Shown here: positions 11,805-24,600 of the stretch, piece by piece
Numbering within the stretch: position 1 is the first letter of the stretch
Layout of the letters: each line of letters begins with the position of its first letter
From: Areca catechu
Lineage: Eukaryota > Streptophyta > Magnoliopsida > Arecales > Arecaceae
Direction: 5' to 3'
Assembly: GCA_021397845.1 (NCBI GenBank)
Contig: CM038041.1
Coordinates: forward strand, 144,872,780-144,936,779
DNA: 64,000 nt
Made by a program: the position numbers and the translations under genes
The notes under the pieces: model-generated
The model's input: only the letters and a program-made list of their open reading frames with translations
What the model was told of the DNA's origin: nothing
Databases searched by the model: none

Positions 11805-12342
11805 CTCATAAAAAATATTATAAAAATTATGAATAAATTTTAATAATTTATTAATAAAGTAATAATATAAAATAATATAAATAATAAAAAATAAATTATT
11901 TTTATATCAAGAATATAAATAATTATTATCTAAATATTATTTAAAAATATTTATTAAAAAATATAGATTTTTAATTAAATTTTTTTATTAAAAAAAAAGG
12001 AAAAAAAGTAAAAAAGAAGCGGGGGTGGGGGGCGGCTATAAGGGAGAAAGAGGGTTCGGGTTCCTTCGAATCGACCTCGTTGGATTATAGTGTGGCACGG
12101 ATGTGAAAGCGTGAAAGCATATCGAAGCCAACGGCGGATTGGCGCGAAGGAGGTGAATCCTTCTTTCCGCAGAAGACGACAACAGCGAGGCGAATGGATA
12201 AATAAATATTAATGGATGTTAACGTGCTACGTTGCGCTCGTGCTGCGTTGCGCTCGTGTTGGTTCTCCTCATCTTCCCCAAACCACCGCTATCGCTGCCC
12301 TTCCACAGGACCGATTCGGGATAAGGCGGAGTAGCCGCCGCC
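11805..12342 (+). promoter_or_regulatory. CCD1: CCD1 promoter and 5' leader region
   Basis: Only 538 bp of non-retrotransposon sequence separate the copy A LTR from the CCD1 ATG. The first 190 bp are extremely A/T rich. A TATA-like CTATAAG lies at 12035-12041 in GC-rich context, so transcription might start near 12065-12075 (inference). Downstream are a start-stop element ATGTGA (12101-12106), a three-codon ORF (12194-12205), a 40-codon uORF (12212-12334) and an overlapping frame from 12216. A 15-bp direct duplication (TGCGTTGCGCTCGTG-like) lies near 12230-12260. The true TSS decides whether these upstream ATGs are transcribed. Confidence 0.5.
12212..12334 (+). other. Putative 40-codon upstream ORF in the CCD1 leader
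   Basis: ATGGATGTTAACGTG opens a frame that closes with TAG at 12332-12334, eight bases before the CCD1 ATG. Its encoded peptide (starting MDVNVLRCARAAL) resembles nothing I recognise. It matters only if transcription starts upstream of it. It could damp CCD1 translation or be fortuitous. Confidence 0.35.
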
Positions 12343-12576
12343 ATGGGAGCCAAGGAGGCAGTGGAGAAGGAGGAGCAGCAGCAGCGGGGGATCGTCGCCG
12401 TGAATCCGAAGCCGAGGAAGGGCATGGTCTCAAAGGCGGTGGATTTAATCGAGAGAGCCATCGTCTACTTGATGTACGACTCCTCGAAGCCCCTGCACTA
12501 CCTCAGCGGCAACTTCGCCCCCGTCCGCGACGAGACTCCGCCCTGCTTCGACCTCCCCGTCCGCGGTTCCCTTCCG
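12343..12576 (+). CDS. CCD1: CCD1 exon 1 (residues 1-78)
   Basis: It opens at ATG 12343 and ends before the donor GTGAGT (12577-12582) in phase 0 after GSLP. It encodes the N-terminal segment with RGIVAVNPKP, IVYLMYDSSKPLHYLSGNFA and PVRDETPPC. The exon is GC-rich compared with the rest of the gene. Confidence 0.95.
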
Positions 12577-12618
12577 GTGAGTCCAGCAACACTTTCCTAG
12601 ACTCCCCCCCACCCCCAC

Positions 12619-12662
<44 letters not shown>

Positions 12663-15600
12663 TTTTTTTTTTTTTTTTTGATTTTTCGGTATATTCTAGG
12701 TGAGTTCAGTTCAAAAGGTGGGATCCTTTCCCTTTTTTTTTTGAAATATTGCTTTTTTTCCCTGTTTAGTGGTGCTTTTTTGTTAATTTTGGGTGATTAT
12801 ACGCTTATTTGTTTATGTTAGCTTCAGTAGAGATGAGAGCTAACCTAATTTATGCGGAATTTTCTCAAAATTAAAATTTACCTGGAATTTATGAAACGGT
12901 TATGTACTATTTTTTTGCCACATCTTCTCTTCTCCGAGGTTTTCTTTTTTCTTTTTTTGATTTTCTTATTTTTGTTTGGATTTTAAGTATGTTCAGCATA
13001 AAAGGTTGAAGTTTTTCTTTGTTACTTGAATCTAAATGGGAAATTTCGCGGTTTTATCCTGTTATAAAGGAGGTTCATGTTCTTTTCGAGTGAATATATG
13101 TTTGTGTTTTATTAGTTTTAAGTGAGGAAAGGAATTTCTTCTGTTTTGTCTGGGTTTGGTAAAAAGATCGTTTTCTGATGATACTTTAGATGGGTCGACT
13201 GTTCTAGAGGAGATTTATGGTTGTTTTTGGGAGACTGTTTATTTTGTTTATTTTTGTATCGGCTTCTGTGTAAAGAAAACCAGCCTTAATTTATCTGGGT
13301 TTCGTAAAAATGGTTTTTTGATCGATTTGTTTAATCGTTACTCTTGGTCTTCTAGCCCATATTATCAAATGTTCCTGTTTTGTTTTAGTTTTTTATCTTA
13401 ATTTTCTTCTGGATCCTATAAATGATTAAGTGTGGGTGGGATTACTGATTCTTTTCGGGTGCTTGTTTATTTATTATTTATATCAGCTTCAATCAAAGGA
13501 GAATAAGATAATTTATCTGGGTTTCATAAAATAAAAAATTGATGATTTATCGCTTCAGTTGTCTTCTAGCCCATGTTAAGATGGCCTTTTCTTTTTTCAA
13601 AAAAACCATTTTCAAATATATTATGGATCCTAAGTGAATTTGGCTGGTAAAAGTTGAATTTCTAAATTTTACACTTCTTTTATGAGACAACGTTCATTTA
13701 ACTCCGATTCCGTGGAAAGATTCTGTTTTTCTTTGGGTAGTTATTTGTTGGTTTATTTATCTGGGACACTGGGTGGAGAAGAAATACCGACTTTCTTAAT
13801 TTTCATCTCCCTAATTATTTTCCTTTTGTTTTGTTAATTCTTATTGTTTCTTCTTGCCAATAATAGGTCATATGGTCATAGTTCTTCCCGAGGAAATAAG
13901 AAAGGACTACCAATCATTACTTATCTATTTATTTACTTTTTTAGAAGACGTCTTGTAACTTCTTTTGAGTTTGGGTCCTCTCCCATAAATAGAGGCTCCA
14001 GTTCACCCATTCATCAGCCAATGCTGGATGGTTGATGCATGCACGCATAATTGTGCACCATGCATAGGCATGCACATGTTTGCATGCATATAATACATAT
14101 ATATGTATATACATGTATATGTATATATACAAGGCTTTAAATCTCATGGAAAGGAGGTATTTTGGTATCTTCATGGAGCAGGATGTGCCATTATCTTTTC
14201 CTGTCCCATCCCAACGGTGGTCCTAGTCATGTATATCAGTAAATATCCTCCGTCTCTCTCTCTCTCCTTATTTTTTCTTTTCTTTTCTTGCTTTTCTTCT
14301 ACTTCCCTTTCTTTTTTCTCTTCTTTTCTTTTTTTTTCTTCTACTTCCCTTTCTTTTTTCTTTTTCTTCATTTTCTTATCCCTTCCTTTCTTTCATTTCC
14401 TTTCTTTTTTCATTCACTTTTTTTTTTTTTTTATGTTCCTTTCTTTTCTCTTTTTTCTTCTCTCCCTATATGAATAGGTTTCGGAGTCCCGACCCTATCA
14501 TAATTCCATTTTCTCATATGAATGGCATGCGATGGCCATCTTGCTCCCCCATCCCTTAGAGACGTAATATGTATGTGTGCATACATATGTATACATACAT
14601 ATGCATATATGTATGTGTTGCTGCTGAATCTCTCGGACCGGGTTCTCTTGGCCTGGCTGGAGAGCACCTCTCCCGGTTCCTGCAAAGAAGTCCTACGGGC
14701 CGGTGGTATTCCGGCGGGGATACTCCGATGGTTAAGTTAGTGGGAGCCTTAGAGCAACATGATGGAGGAATCAAAAGGAGATCGCTCGTGGAGAAGGAAA
14801 AATGTTCTTACTGCTCGGAGTCCTCCATTTACCTTATATAGGCGCGGAACACTACCAGAATCTGTTAGAGGCTAGGCTGGAGATATCCGATCGGTCCCTA
14901 GGAGAATCAGGGTGGTAGCCAGGTGGCACCGGGATGTGGCTGCGTCGTGGAATCTATTGTAACAGATTGTGGTACCAGCTAGAAGGGGTTTCTGGAGCCT
15001 TCTGATTAGTATGGGTCCGTCTGAAGCAGGTTAGTCGGACCTCAGACGGGTCGGTCAGACCTTAAGCGGGTCGGCAGGACTTCTAGTAGGTCGGTCGGAC
15101 CTCAAGCGGGTCGGTCGATTCTTTGGTCCATCTCGACCGAAAGACCGTCGGCTCTGGTCCGGTTCAGAGAAAAGCTGATTGGGTATAACAATTGCCCCCT
15201 GCTCTCGGCCTTCGGGAGGGCTTGCGGCTTCGAAGGGCAAGAGCATCATCCTTGCATTGAATGCACCCGTCCTTGAAATGATTGCGGATCTGATCATGCG
15301 TGCTATGCCTGGTCATTTCCAATCTTCAAAGATTTGCGCCGGGACAGGTGTCGATCCTGCATTGGAGGAAGGGGAGCGACAGTTAATGCGAAAGGGGCGC
15401 AACGATGAAGGGCCAGCCCGGCCCGCTCGGCCATTGGACTTCGGAAGTGAGTTGAGTAACGCGGCGACATTTAGGCGGTCGGCGCCATACTGGAGGCGAA
15501 CTTTCCGCCACTGATCTGGCGATCATGTGGATCGCGGCTTGAATGTGCTCCTTTGCATCGCATCGGCTTCCGTCGCGTGGGGAGTTGTACTGCCTGGCGC

Positions 15601-18600
15601 TTGGGTCATGAGGGTCGAGGAATGGTGGGAACCAACTCTCTCAAGGGCTATAAAAGGAGATGCTGAGGTTTTGGGTGGAGCTCCCTGCTGCATTTGCGTT
15701 CGAAGACATAGAGCGCCTCCTTTCGCTGTCACTGTCCCTTTAAGAAACCAACGCTCAGGTTAGTCCCCTCTTCCTCAAACTCCATAGTAATGGCCTCCGG
15801 TAGCTGGAGTTCCAGCTGTAGGGAGGAGTTAGGCCCTAGCGAAATCCGGTCTGAGATGACACGGGAGAGGGTAGAGGCTCTCAGGGTTAGGTATAACATA
15901 TTTTCTACCTTGCACCTCTCTGTCCTGAACCAGGAAGGAAGGGTGACCGGGCCACTGAGTCCAGGAGCCCTTCCGATATATGAGGATCACCTTAAGGCAG
16001 GACTTAGGTTCCCCCTGTGTGATTTCTTTGTAGAGATTTTTAACCTGTATAGGATCTCCCCTGCGCAGCTGATCCCGAATAGCATACGGGCGATCAGCTG
16101 CTTCATGGTTCTGTGCCGGAGAGCCGGAGCCGAGCCTAGGACTTCCCTCTTCACCAACATCTTCATTCTGAAGAAAGACTTTAGGAGCCAAGAATGGTGG
16201 ATGTTTAGCCCTCGCCCTGGACGGAAGATGCTGGGGGATCTTACGTCGGCCATCCATAGATGGAAGTCCAGATTCTTTTTCATGGATAGTCTTCAGTCTT
16301 GGGGTTTTGCTCTGTCCTGGGGGAACCAAGGTTGACGGCCAACGAAGGGAGGGCAGTGCTGATGGCCGATTAGGCAGACTTCAATAGGATGAAGGCGGCC
16401 GGCGTCACCATGACATATGAGCTGTTTCCAGAGGACAACATCCAGTTGGTTGAAATTAGCCGTCACGGATGTTTAAGTAGGATAAAAGCCGCGGCCATCG
16501 GTCTTCTTTTTGTTTCATGGGCTTTCTTTACTTACTTTGGTTTTGTCCTTGTAACAGGAGGAAAGATGAAACCTGACAGAGCAAAGGTAGCAGAGCGGGT
16601 GGCAATGAAGAGGGCTGTCTAGTCCGCGGAGCCTATCGCGGACAAGGCAAAGAAACAACGGGTGGAGGAGCGGCTCGCAATCATAGTGGCGTTAGACTCC
16701 GAAGAGGATAACGTGCCTCTATCGGAGAGGTTGGCGGCAAAAGGGCCAGGACCTTCGCTTATCGCCAGGGAGTCAGCCGCCCGATCGAAGCAGGTGCTAT
16801 CAGAGTCAGTCGAAGTGGCGACAACCTCAGCCCCGTCATCAGTTGAGCAGACAGAGGCGGTTCACCCAGCAGACAAGGGGAAGGGCGTGGCCGAAGAAGC
16901 GGAGGCCGGCGAAGTCAGCTATGAAACATTCCAGTACTGGCACGCTCTTTACAACCCCGGGCAGGCCAAGGACCTGCTCAAGTGGGCGATCACGGAAACC
17001 GACTGGGAAGAGTCGAGTCGGCGGAATATGAACGAGGTAGCGAAGAGCTCCTACCTCAACCTGATGAGGGTAAGTCATTAGCCTTCTAACTTCTGTCCTC
17101 TTCTCCTTGTTCCTTGTATGTGACTAACAATGTTTTGTTGTTTGTAGCTTTTCCATGAGATCTCATTAATGAACGAGGGTCTAGGCAAGATGCTTTTTGC
17201 GGCAGAGACCTCGGCTAAGAAGGTCGAGGAGTTGGAGACAGCTAGAGCGGCGGCGGAGGCGTCGCGAAAGGCCGTGGAGGAAGGGTTGTCGGCCAGTCGG
17301 GCTGAAGCCGAATCCCTGAAGAAGTAGGTAGAAGACTTGCAGGTCCAACTGGCCGACCGGGAGGCCAGATTGAAGAAGAAGGCGAACGTGAGTTCCTTAA
17401 TCCGTCGGCTGAGCGAGGAGCAGTCTGCCAATGCCGCGAGGAACTCTCGAGCCCACCATGCTGTGTCGGCAAAATACATGGTCCTACTGAAGGAGGCCAA
17501 AGAGCTGGCGACGGAGCATGTCGGTAACGTCATGGTGGAGTACAAGGCTTCTGCCGAGCGGGGCCGGACTTTGAGTAGGCTGTCCTAGAGCCTTTGTCGA
17601 GCGGGGTCGGACTTTGAGTGGGCTGCCCTAGAGCCTTTGCCGATCGGGGTCGGACTTTGAGTGGGCTATCCTAGAGCCTTTGCCGAGCGGGGTCGGACTT
17701 TGAGTGGGCTGCTCTAGAGCCTTTGCCGATCGGGGTCGGACTTTGAATGGGTTGCCTTAGAGCCTTTGCTGAGCGGGGTCGGACTTTGAGTGGACTGCCC
17801 TAAAGCCTTTGTCGAGCGGGGTCGAACTATGAGTGGGCTGCCCTAGAGCCTTTGCCTAGTGGGGTCGAATTTTGAGTGGGCTGTCCTAGAGCCTTTGCTG
17901 AGCGGGGTCGGACTTTGAGTGGGCTATCCTAGAGCCTTTGCCGATTGGGGTCAGACTTTGAGTGGGCTGTCCTAGAGCCTTTGTCAATCGGGGTCGGACT
18001 TTGAGTGGGCTGTCCTAGAGCCTTTGTCAATCGGGGTCGGACTTTGAGTGGGCTGTCCTAGAGCCTTTGCCGAGCGGGGTCGGACTTTGAGTGGGCTGTC
18101 CTAGAACCTTTGCCGAGCGGGGTCGGATTTTTAGTGGGCTACCTTAGAGTCTTTGCCGAGCGGGGTCGGACTTTGAGTGGGTTGTCCTAGTACCTTTGCT
18201 GATCGGGGTCGGACTTTTTCATAGAATGAATTGTGGCCTTTATTGATAATATTTTCGGAGGTTATCTACGTTCCAAGGACGCGCCACTTGTCGTTCGTCC
18301 AGATGCTCAAGTCGGTAAGTTCCGGCTCAGATCATTTCAACCACCCGATAGGGGCCTTACCAGTTGGAGGAGAGCTTTCTTTGTTCGGTCGGTCTGGATA
18401 TCTCTGTCCTCCGCAGAACCAAGTCTTCGACCCGGAAGCTTCGAGCCTTGACTCGAGAGTTGTAATATTTGGTCATCCTTTGACGATATGTCGCCATCTT
18501 CAGGTCAGCTTGGAGTCGGGTTTTTTCGAGCAAGTTGAGGTCAATCCTTCTCCGCTCAGAGTTGGCTAGTTCAGCAAAATGATCGATTCGAAAGGATTGC

Positions 18601-21600
18601 AGGGAGACTTCCCCCCAAGGTTCTCGGTACTGATGGCCGGCCGGTACCGGTATGGTGCCGTACCGTACCGTGCCAACACACGGTATGGCGTGGCGTACTG
18701 GTTCAAATCGGTCGTCCAATTTTTTTTTTTTTTGATTTTTTTTGTTGTTTTTTATAATTTTAAGATTTTTATTTTATTTTTTAAGGGTTTATGGTTTAGG
18801 GAGAATTTAGTGTTTAGGGTTTAGGGTTTAGGTCCTACGGTTTAGGATTTAGGGTGGCGTACCGATTTAGGGTTTAGGAAAAATTTAGTGTTTAGGGTTT
18901 AGGGTGGCGTACCGGTTTAGGCTTTAGGATTTAGGCCCTAGGGTTTAGGCTTTAGGGTTTAGGCCTTTAGGGTTTAGGATGGCATACCGGTTTAGGGTTT
19001 AGGATTAAATACTAATATTTAGGACTATTTTCAATTAAAATAAAATAAAAAATGATAATTAAACTAAGATTATCAGCAATTAATGAAAGTGAAATGTAGC
19101 ATAAATATATAATTACATACCAATGTCTAAAATCGGGTAGAGTGATTATGTCCATAAATATAAGGATTATGTATATACTCTGTAGAAAATTTGGCATGTC
19201 CCTCTTGCCAGGCAGCATGATACTCCTCTAAGCTCATCCCAGGAGGTATGTGTGATGGATCATAACTAATCGCAGATCCCTCTTTGATGTCCCGACTCTG
19301 AGAGCTGTCCAGAGATTGATGATATGGCAGTGCAGGGGTCCATCCAAATTACCAGCAGCAAAATCAGATGCATAAGATGCTCCGGGCTACATGGGATAAT
19401 AACTACTAGATGCTGACGTCTCATATGCACCATATGGATCATATGGACCAGAAGCTGTCGGTAGCTGCAGATAAGAGGATCCTGAATATGAGGATGATTC
19501 AGATACATCCATGGATCCTACTCTACGTGCAAGAGCTGCAGCTATATCGTGTCCCGAATGACCACGCGGAGCCCGTTGCCTATATGGAATCGTATCACCA
19601 CGGGGTCTATCAAATGGTACTCTATGATCTGTATCCTGCGTGGCATGGCTAAACTGTGACTCCCCAGTGAATCGAATATAAATAGCTGGCTGCGACTCCT
19701 GTCCTTCTGCCCCTCCCTGATCATTAGATCATTCACTATCTGAATCATTATTATCACTGTCTCTGGTATCTGAATCTGAGTGGACTGAGTGTTTCGATGG
19801 AGGTGCAACAGAATTTTCTTTTCCTCTATCTCCAGGTCTACTAGATGGTGGGGACGGACGATGTGCTGTATCTGCTGGAGCCCTGTGAGGAATATAACTT
19901 GTTGCCCATTGTCCAGCATCCATCCCAGCCTCACTAGCTACAAAACTGGCTGGTCGAGGAGGCGATCATGGCTCATCAAGCTCTGGCGTCTGCTGCTGAC
20001 TCATAACCCACCCAATCATTGGATCTTCATCCTTATCAACATATGAATTTGCAGTGGGATTGGGATATTTCAATTCTACTTCTTCATGAATACATTTTAG
20101 CCTCAACCTTAAATTATAGTATACATATACAAGATCGTTGAGGCGTTTCTGTTTCAGACGGTTCATCTGCTTGGAGTGGATAAGACCAAATGTAGACCAG
20201 TTGCGCTCACATCCACTGGATGACACTGTCTGGGAGAGGATCTTTACGGCATGAACTTTGAAATTTTTAGCAGATCCACCAAAATGCACCCACCATTCAG
20301 CTGCAAAAGACATTACATCATTTAGAATTTTAGATTTGGCAAAATAAAAAATTTAATCCTGATATAATATTACACTTACTCCTTAGTAGTACTTACCAAG
20401 ATTCATCTTTGATTTACTTCTGACCGCTACAGTGGATCCAAATGAATCTGTGCCCTTCCAAAAAAATTTCGTCTGCTAGAAAAAAAATTGTTAGCTTGTT
20501 CAAATTAATACTCTTAAAAATCATTCAATAATTTTAACCTAACTTACTTCTTCAAGGCACATAGCAGCGATATCTGGATTGGGCTCCATCTTATATATAA
20601 CATTGCATAAGGCAGACATAAGATCCTCATCCATGGCAATGTCCGGTACGGAGTATTGAAATCTCGGATTTAGATAGTAAGCTGCACATATATTTTAAGA
20701 ATTAGTTAAGCGTACTTGTATTAATCTAATTGAAACTTAATTTTTAGGGACTTCATAAAAATCCAAACTCATTTGATAACTCCATCGTCCATCAATGATC
20801 CGGATATACTCATATGCATATGATGGATGTGTTTCTTAGATCTTTTCCTTTGTCCTTTACATCATAAAATATAAGAAGCCCATCTGAGCATACCTTTCGG
20901 AGTCCATGGCACGAAGTATCTCATATAGAGGCTTGATAGCCTCCACTACACTCTCAGCCCACTACCAGAATGTCTGTCTCGTCACTAAATTTTCTACATT
21001 GCTTCCCTCAGTATTTGTCTAGTCAAAAATTGATTCGCTTGAGACCATGTTCACCTTCAGGAGGCCTTCAACACGTTGCGCCAATATAAGATGAAGCTAA
21101 ATTCACCAGAGTATTTATTTGGAGTGACATCCGGCAAGTTTCTTGACTTTATGGTCTCAAGTCAGGGTATGAAGGCCAACCCAGACAAGATTCGGGTGGT
21201 CCAAGAAATGATCCCATCGAATTTCATTAAAGAAGTATAGTGCCTCACTAGGAAGATGGTGGTCCTCAATCGCTTCGTGTCTAGATTGACGAAAAGTTGT
21301 CTTCCATTTTTTAAAATACTCAAACAACCGAAGGATTTCTAGTGGACAATAGAGGGCTAAAAGATATTTGAGGATTTGAAAAAATATCTCAGCTTTGCTC
21401 CCTTGTTAAGCAAGCTTGAGCCTGGCAAAGAGCTTTTCCTCTGCCTTGCTGTATCCTCCGTGGCAGTAAGTACGGTGCTTGTTCGGGAGGAAGGGAAGGT
21501 CCAGAAGCCTATTTACTATATTAGCAAGGTCTTTCATGATACTGAGACTAGATGTACAAGGCTAAAAAGTTCATTGTTGTCTGTATCACTTTGCTAGAAA

Positions 21601-24600
21601 GCTCTGATCATATTTTTAAGCCTATAGTATTACTTTTCTTATCGATGAATCCATGAAGATGATCCTCCATTAACTAGATACCTCAAGGAGAATAGCTAAG
21701 TGGGCGTTTGAGCTCCTTGAATTCGATATGAGGTTCCATCTGAGGCCTTCAATCAAAGTTCAAGTGCTCGTCGATTTTGTCCTTGAATTCACCATACTGG
21801 AAGAAAATAAGACATAGGTGGAAGGGGCAAGTTCTTAAGCTGATCCAGAAAAACAATGGACTTTGCACGTGAATGGTTCATTAAATTCTTCTAGATCAGG
21901 ATTAGGGTTGATACTGGCTTGTCCTAAAAGAGATGTCGCTGAATATGCTTTACAGTTTGACATTTCTACTGCCAACAATGAAGTAGAGTACGAAGCACTA
22001 ATTACTAGGCTCAAGATTGCAAAAGAAGTGGGAGTTCTGGTACCTCATCATTTTCAGTGACTCCCAGTTGGTGGTGGGGCAAGTTAAAGATAAGTATGAA
22101 GCTCAAGAAGAGAACATGAAGAAGTACCTTGGCAAAGCAAAAGATTTGGTTTCATCATTCTAAAGCTTTGATATTTGACAGGTACCTAGAGCAGAAAATG
22201 CTAAGACCGATGTATTATCAAAGCTGGCAGCATCCTTGCCATTCGACCTACGGAAAGATACATACTTTGAGGTGCTAAGGAAGTCGAGCCTTGAGGAGTC
22301 TCAACTTGTCTAGTAGATCAACAAAGAGCCTAGCTAGATTGATCCACTTTTTAGATATCTCAAACTAGGTGAATTACCCCCAGATCAGAAAGCGGCTTGA
22401 AAAAGTAAAATGCCAAGCACCACATTATATTATATATGACAATAAGCTATACAAGCATTCATACTTCCTGTCTTTGTTAAAGTCCTTGCACCCATCTAAA
22501 GCATATTTTGCATTAAGCGAAGTCTATGGAGTTTGTGGAAACCATTTGGGTGGCAGGTCTTTGCCTTTAAATACTTCGGCAAAGCTATTATTGGTTTACC
22601 ATGCAATAAGATGTGGCCGTTTGTGTGGAAATGTGATCACTACTAGAGTAATACCATTATTCAGTGCCAGCTAGTGATGCACTTAACTCCAATTGCTATA
22701 GCATGGCCTTTTGTCTAGTAGGAGAGACATTCTTGGTCCGTTTTCTTAAGCGATTGGTCAACAAAAATCCTTGCTAGTGGCAATTTATTATTTTACCGAG
22801 TGGGTCAAAGTCGAACTACTTGTTCGTATCACGGAAGTTAGGATGAGGGACTTCGTTTAAAAATTCATTTTTTTGCCGATATGGTCTTCCCAAGGTAATT
22901 ATCATAGATAATGGCCGGTAATTCAGTGGTGCGCAGCTTCGTGAGTTTTGTCAGGAATATGACATTACTTAACGATTTACTTCGGTGGGGCATCTCCAAG
23001 CCAATGGTAAGTTACCAATAGGACTCTTCTACAAGGTTTGAAGCCCAACTAAGCCAGGCAAAGGGATATTAGGTGGATGAACTTTATCATGTACTATGGG
23101 CTTATCGAATTATCCAAAGAATTCCAACCATAGAAACTCCTTTTAGCTTGGTGTTTGGGATTGAAGTTGTCATCCTGTTAAAGATTAGACTTTCATCATT
23201 TAGAGTTGAAGAATACAATGAAGATGTTAACTCCGAGTGGCTTCGAGCGAATCTAAAATTGCTCGAAGAAAATATGGAGTGAGCTGCAGTAAGAATGGCT
23301 TCCTATCAGTAGAGGGTAGTTAGATATTATAATGCCCAAGTCAAGGCAAAGGAGTTTAAAGTAAGTGACCTGGTGCTGTAGTAGGCCGAAGTTTCCTAGC
23401 CTACAGAGCAAAGAAAGCTGTGATCAAATTGGGAAGGCCCATACCAAGTGGATGAGGTAATCCACCCAGGCATGTGTTGGCTGAAGCAACTTGATGGGAT
23501 CCCGTTCTTTAGACCTTAGAATTCCTTTAACCTTTACATGTATTATCGATGATGGAATTTTATTAAAGAAATTCCATGTTTATTATTTAAATGTGCATGT
23601 TCTTTGCATAATGACTTGTGTTTTATGAAATGGGGAATTAACCTTTGATGACCCTTGGAGGGCTAACCATTTGAAAGACCCTTCCAAGCAACTATGTAGT
23701 ATGAAGACCCTAAACCTAAACATTTGGGAAGCAAGGGATCACCTTTGAACTTGGTGAAATATATACACCCTCGAGAGATATAACTCATTAAGATTTTCAT
23801 GGACCGATTTCCAACCAGAGCCAGGCATTGTTCGAGCTGGTCGTGTACGGTAATTATCTTCGTTAGGTATTGCTTAAACTAATCAGGTAAAGTGACTACC
23901 TTGAAGTGGCATGTCTGAGTTGGTTGTGTAAGGCAATTATCTTAGTTAGGCATTACTTAAGTTGATCGTGTAAAGCGACTGCCTTGAAGCGGTGTCGTTT
24001 GAGCTGGTCGTGTATCGCAATTGACTCAGTTAGGCATTGCTTAAGTTGATCGTGTAAAGTGATTGCCTTGAAATGGCATTGTCCAAGTTGGTTGTGCATG
24101 ATAATTGTCTTAGTTAGGCATTACTTATGCTGACCATCTAAAGCTATTGTCTTGAAATGGCATTGTCTGAGCTGGTCGCATATGGCAATTGCTTTAAGCA
24201 TTGCTTAAGCTGATCATGTAAAGCAACTGCTTTGAAGCAGTGTCATTCAAGCTGGTTGTGTATGGTAATTACCTTAGTTTGGTATGCTGAAGCTGACCGT
24301 GTAAAATGTTTGCCTTGAAATAGTGTCGTCTGAGCTGATCATGTACACTTAGTTAGGCATTGCTTAAGCTGATCATGTAAAGTGACTGTCTTGAAGCAGT
24401 GTCGTCTGAGCTGGTCATGTACAGCAATTGTCTTAGTTAGGCATTGTTTAAGTTGATCGTTAAAGTGATTGTTTTAAAAGGGCATTGCTCGAGTTAGTTG
24501 TGTATGGTAATTGTCTCAGTTGGGCATTGCTTAAGCTGACTGTATAAAGTAACTTTCTTGAAATAGCATTGTCTAAGCTGATTGTGTATGGCAATTATTT

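Noticed and set aside
17548..18220. Regular 43-bp direct repeats resembling a CRISPR array
   Set aside because: Repeats are contiguous without unique spacers, in a plant retrotransposon; a satellite-like array explains them.
18785..19000. TTTAGGGTTTAGG runs resembling plant telomere repeat
   Set aside because: Irregular spacing inside the subterminal part of a hAT element; a weaker trace occurs at the same place in the other hAT copy. Not an interstitial telomere.
19542..19934. Minus-strand open frame of 130 codons
   Set aside because: Out-of-frame shadow of the hAT transposase tail; the frame with DAGQWATSYIPHRAPADT is the one shared with the full copy.
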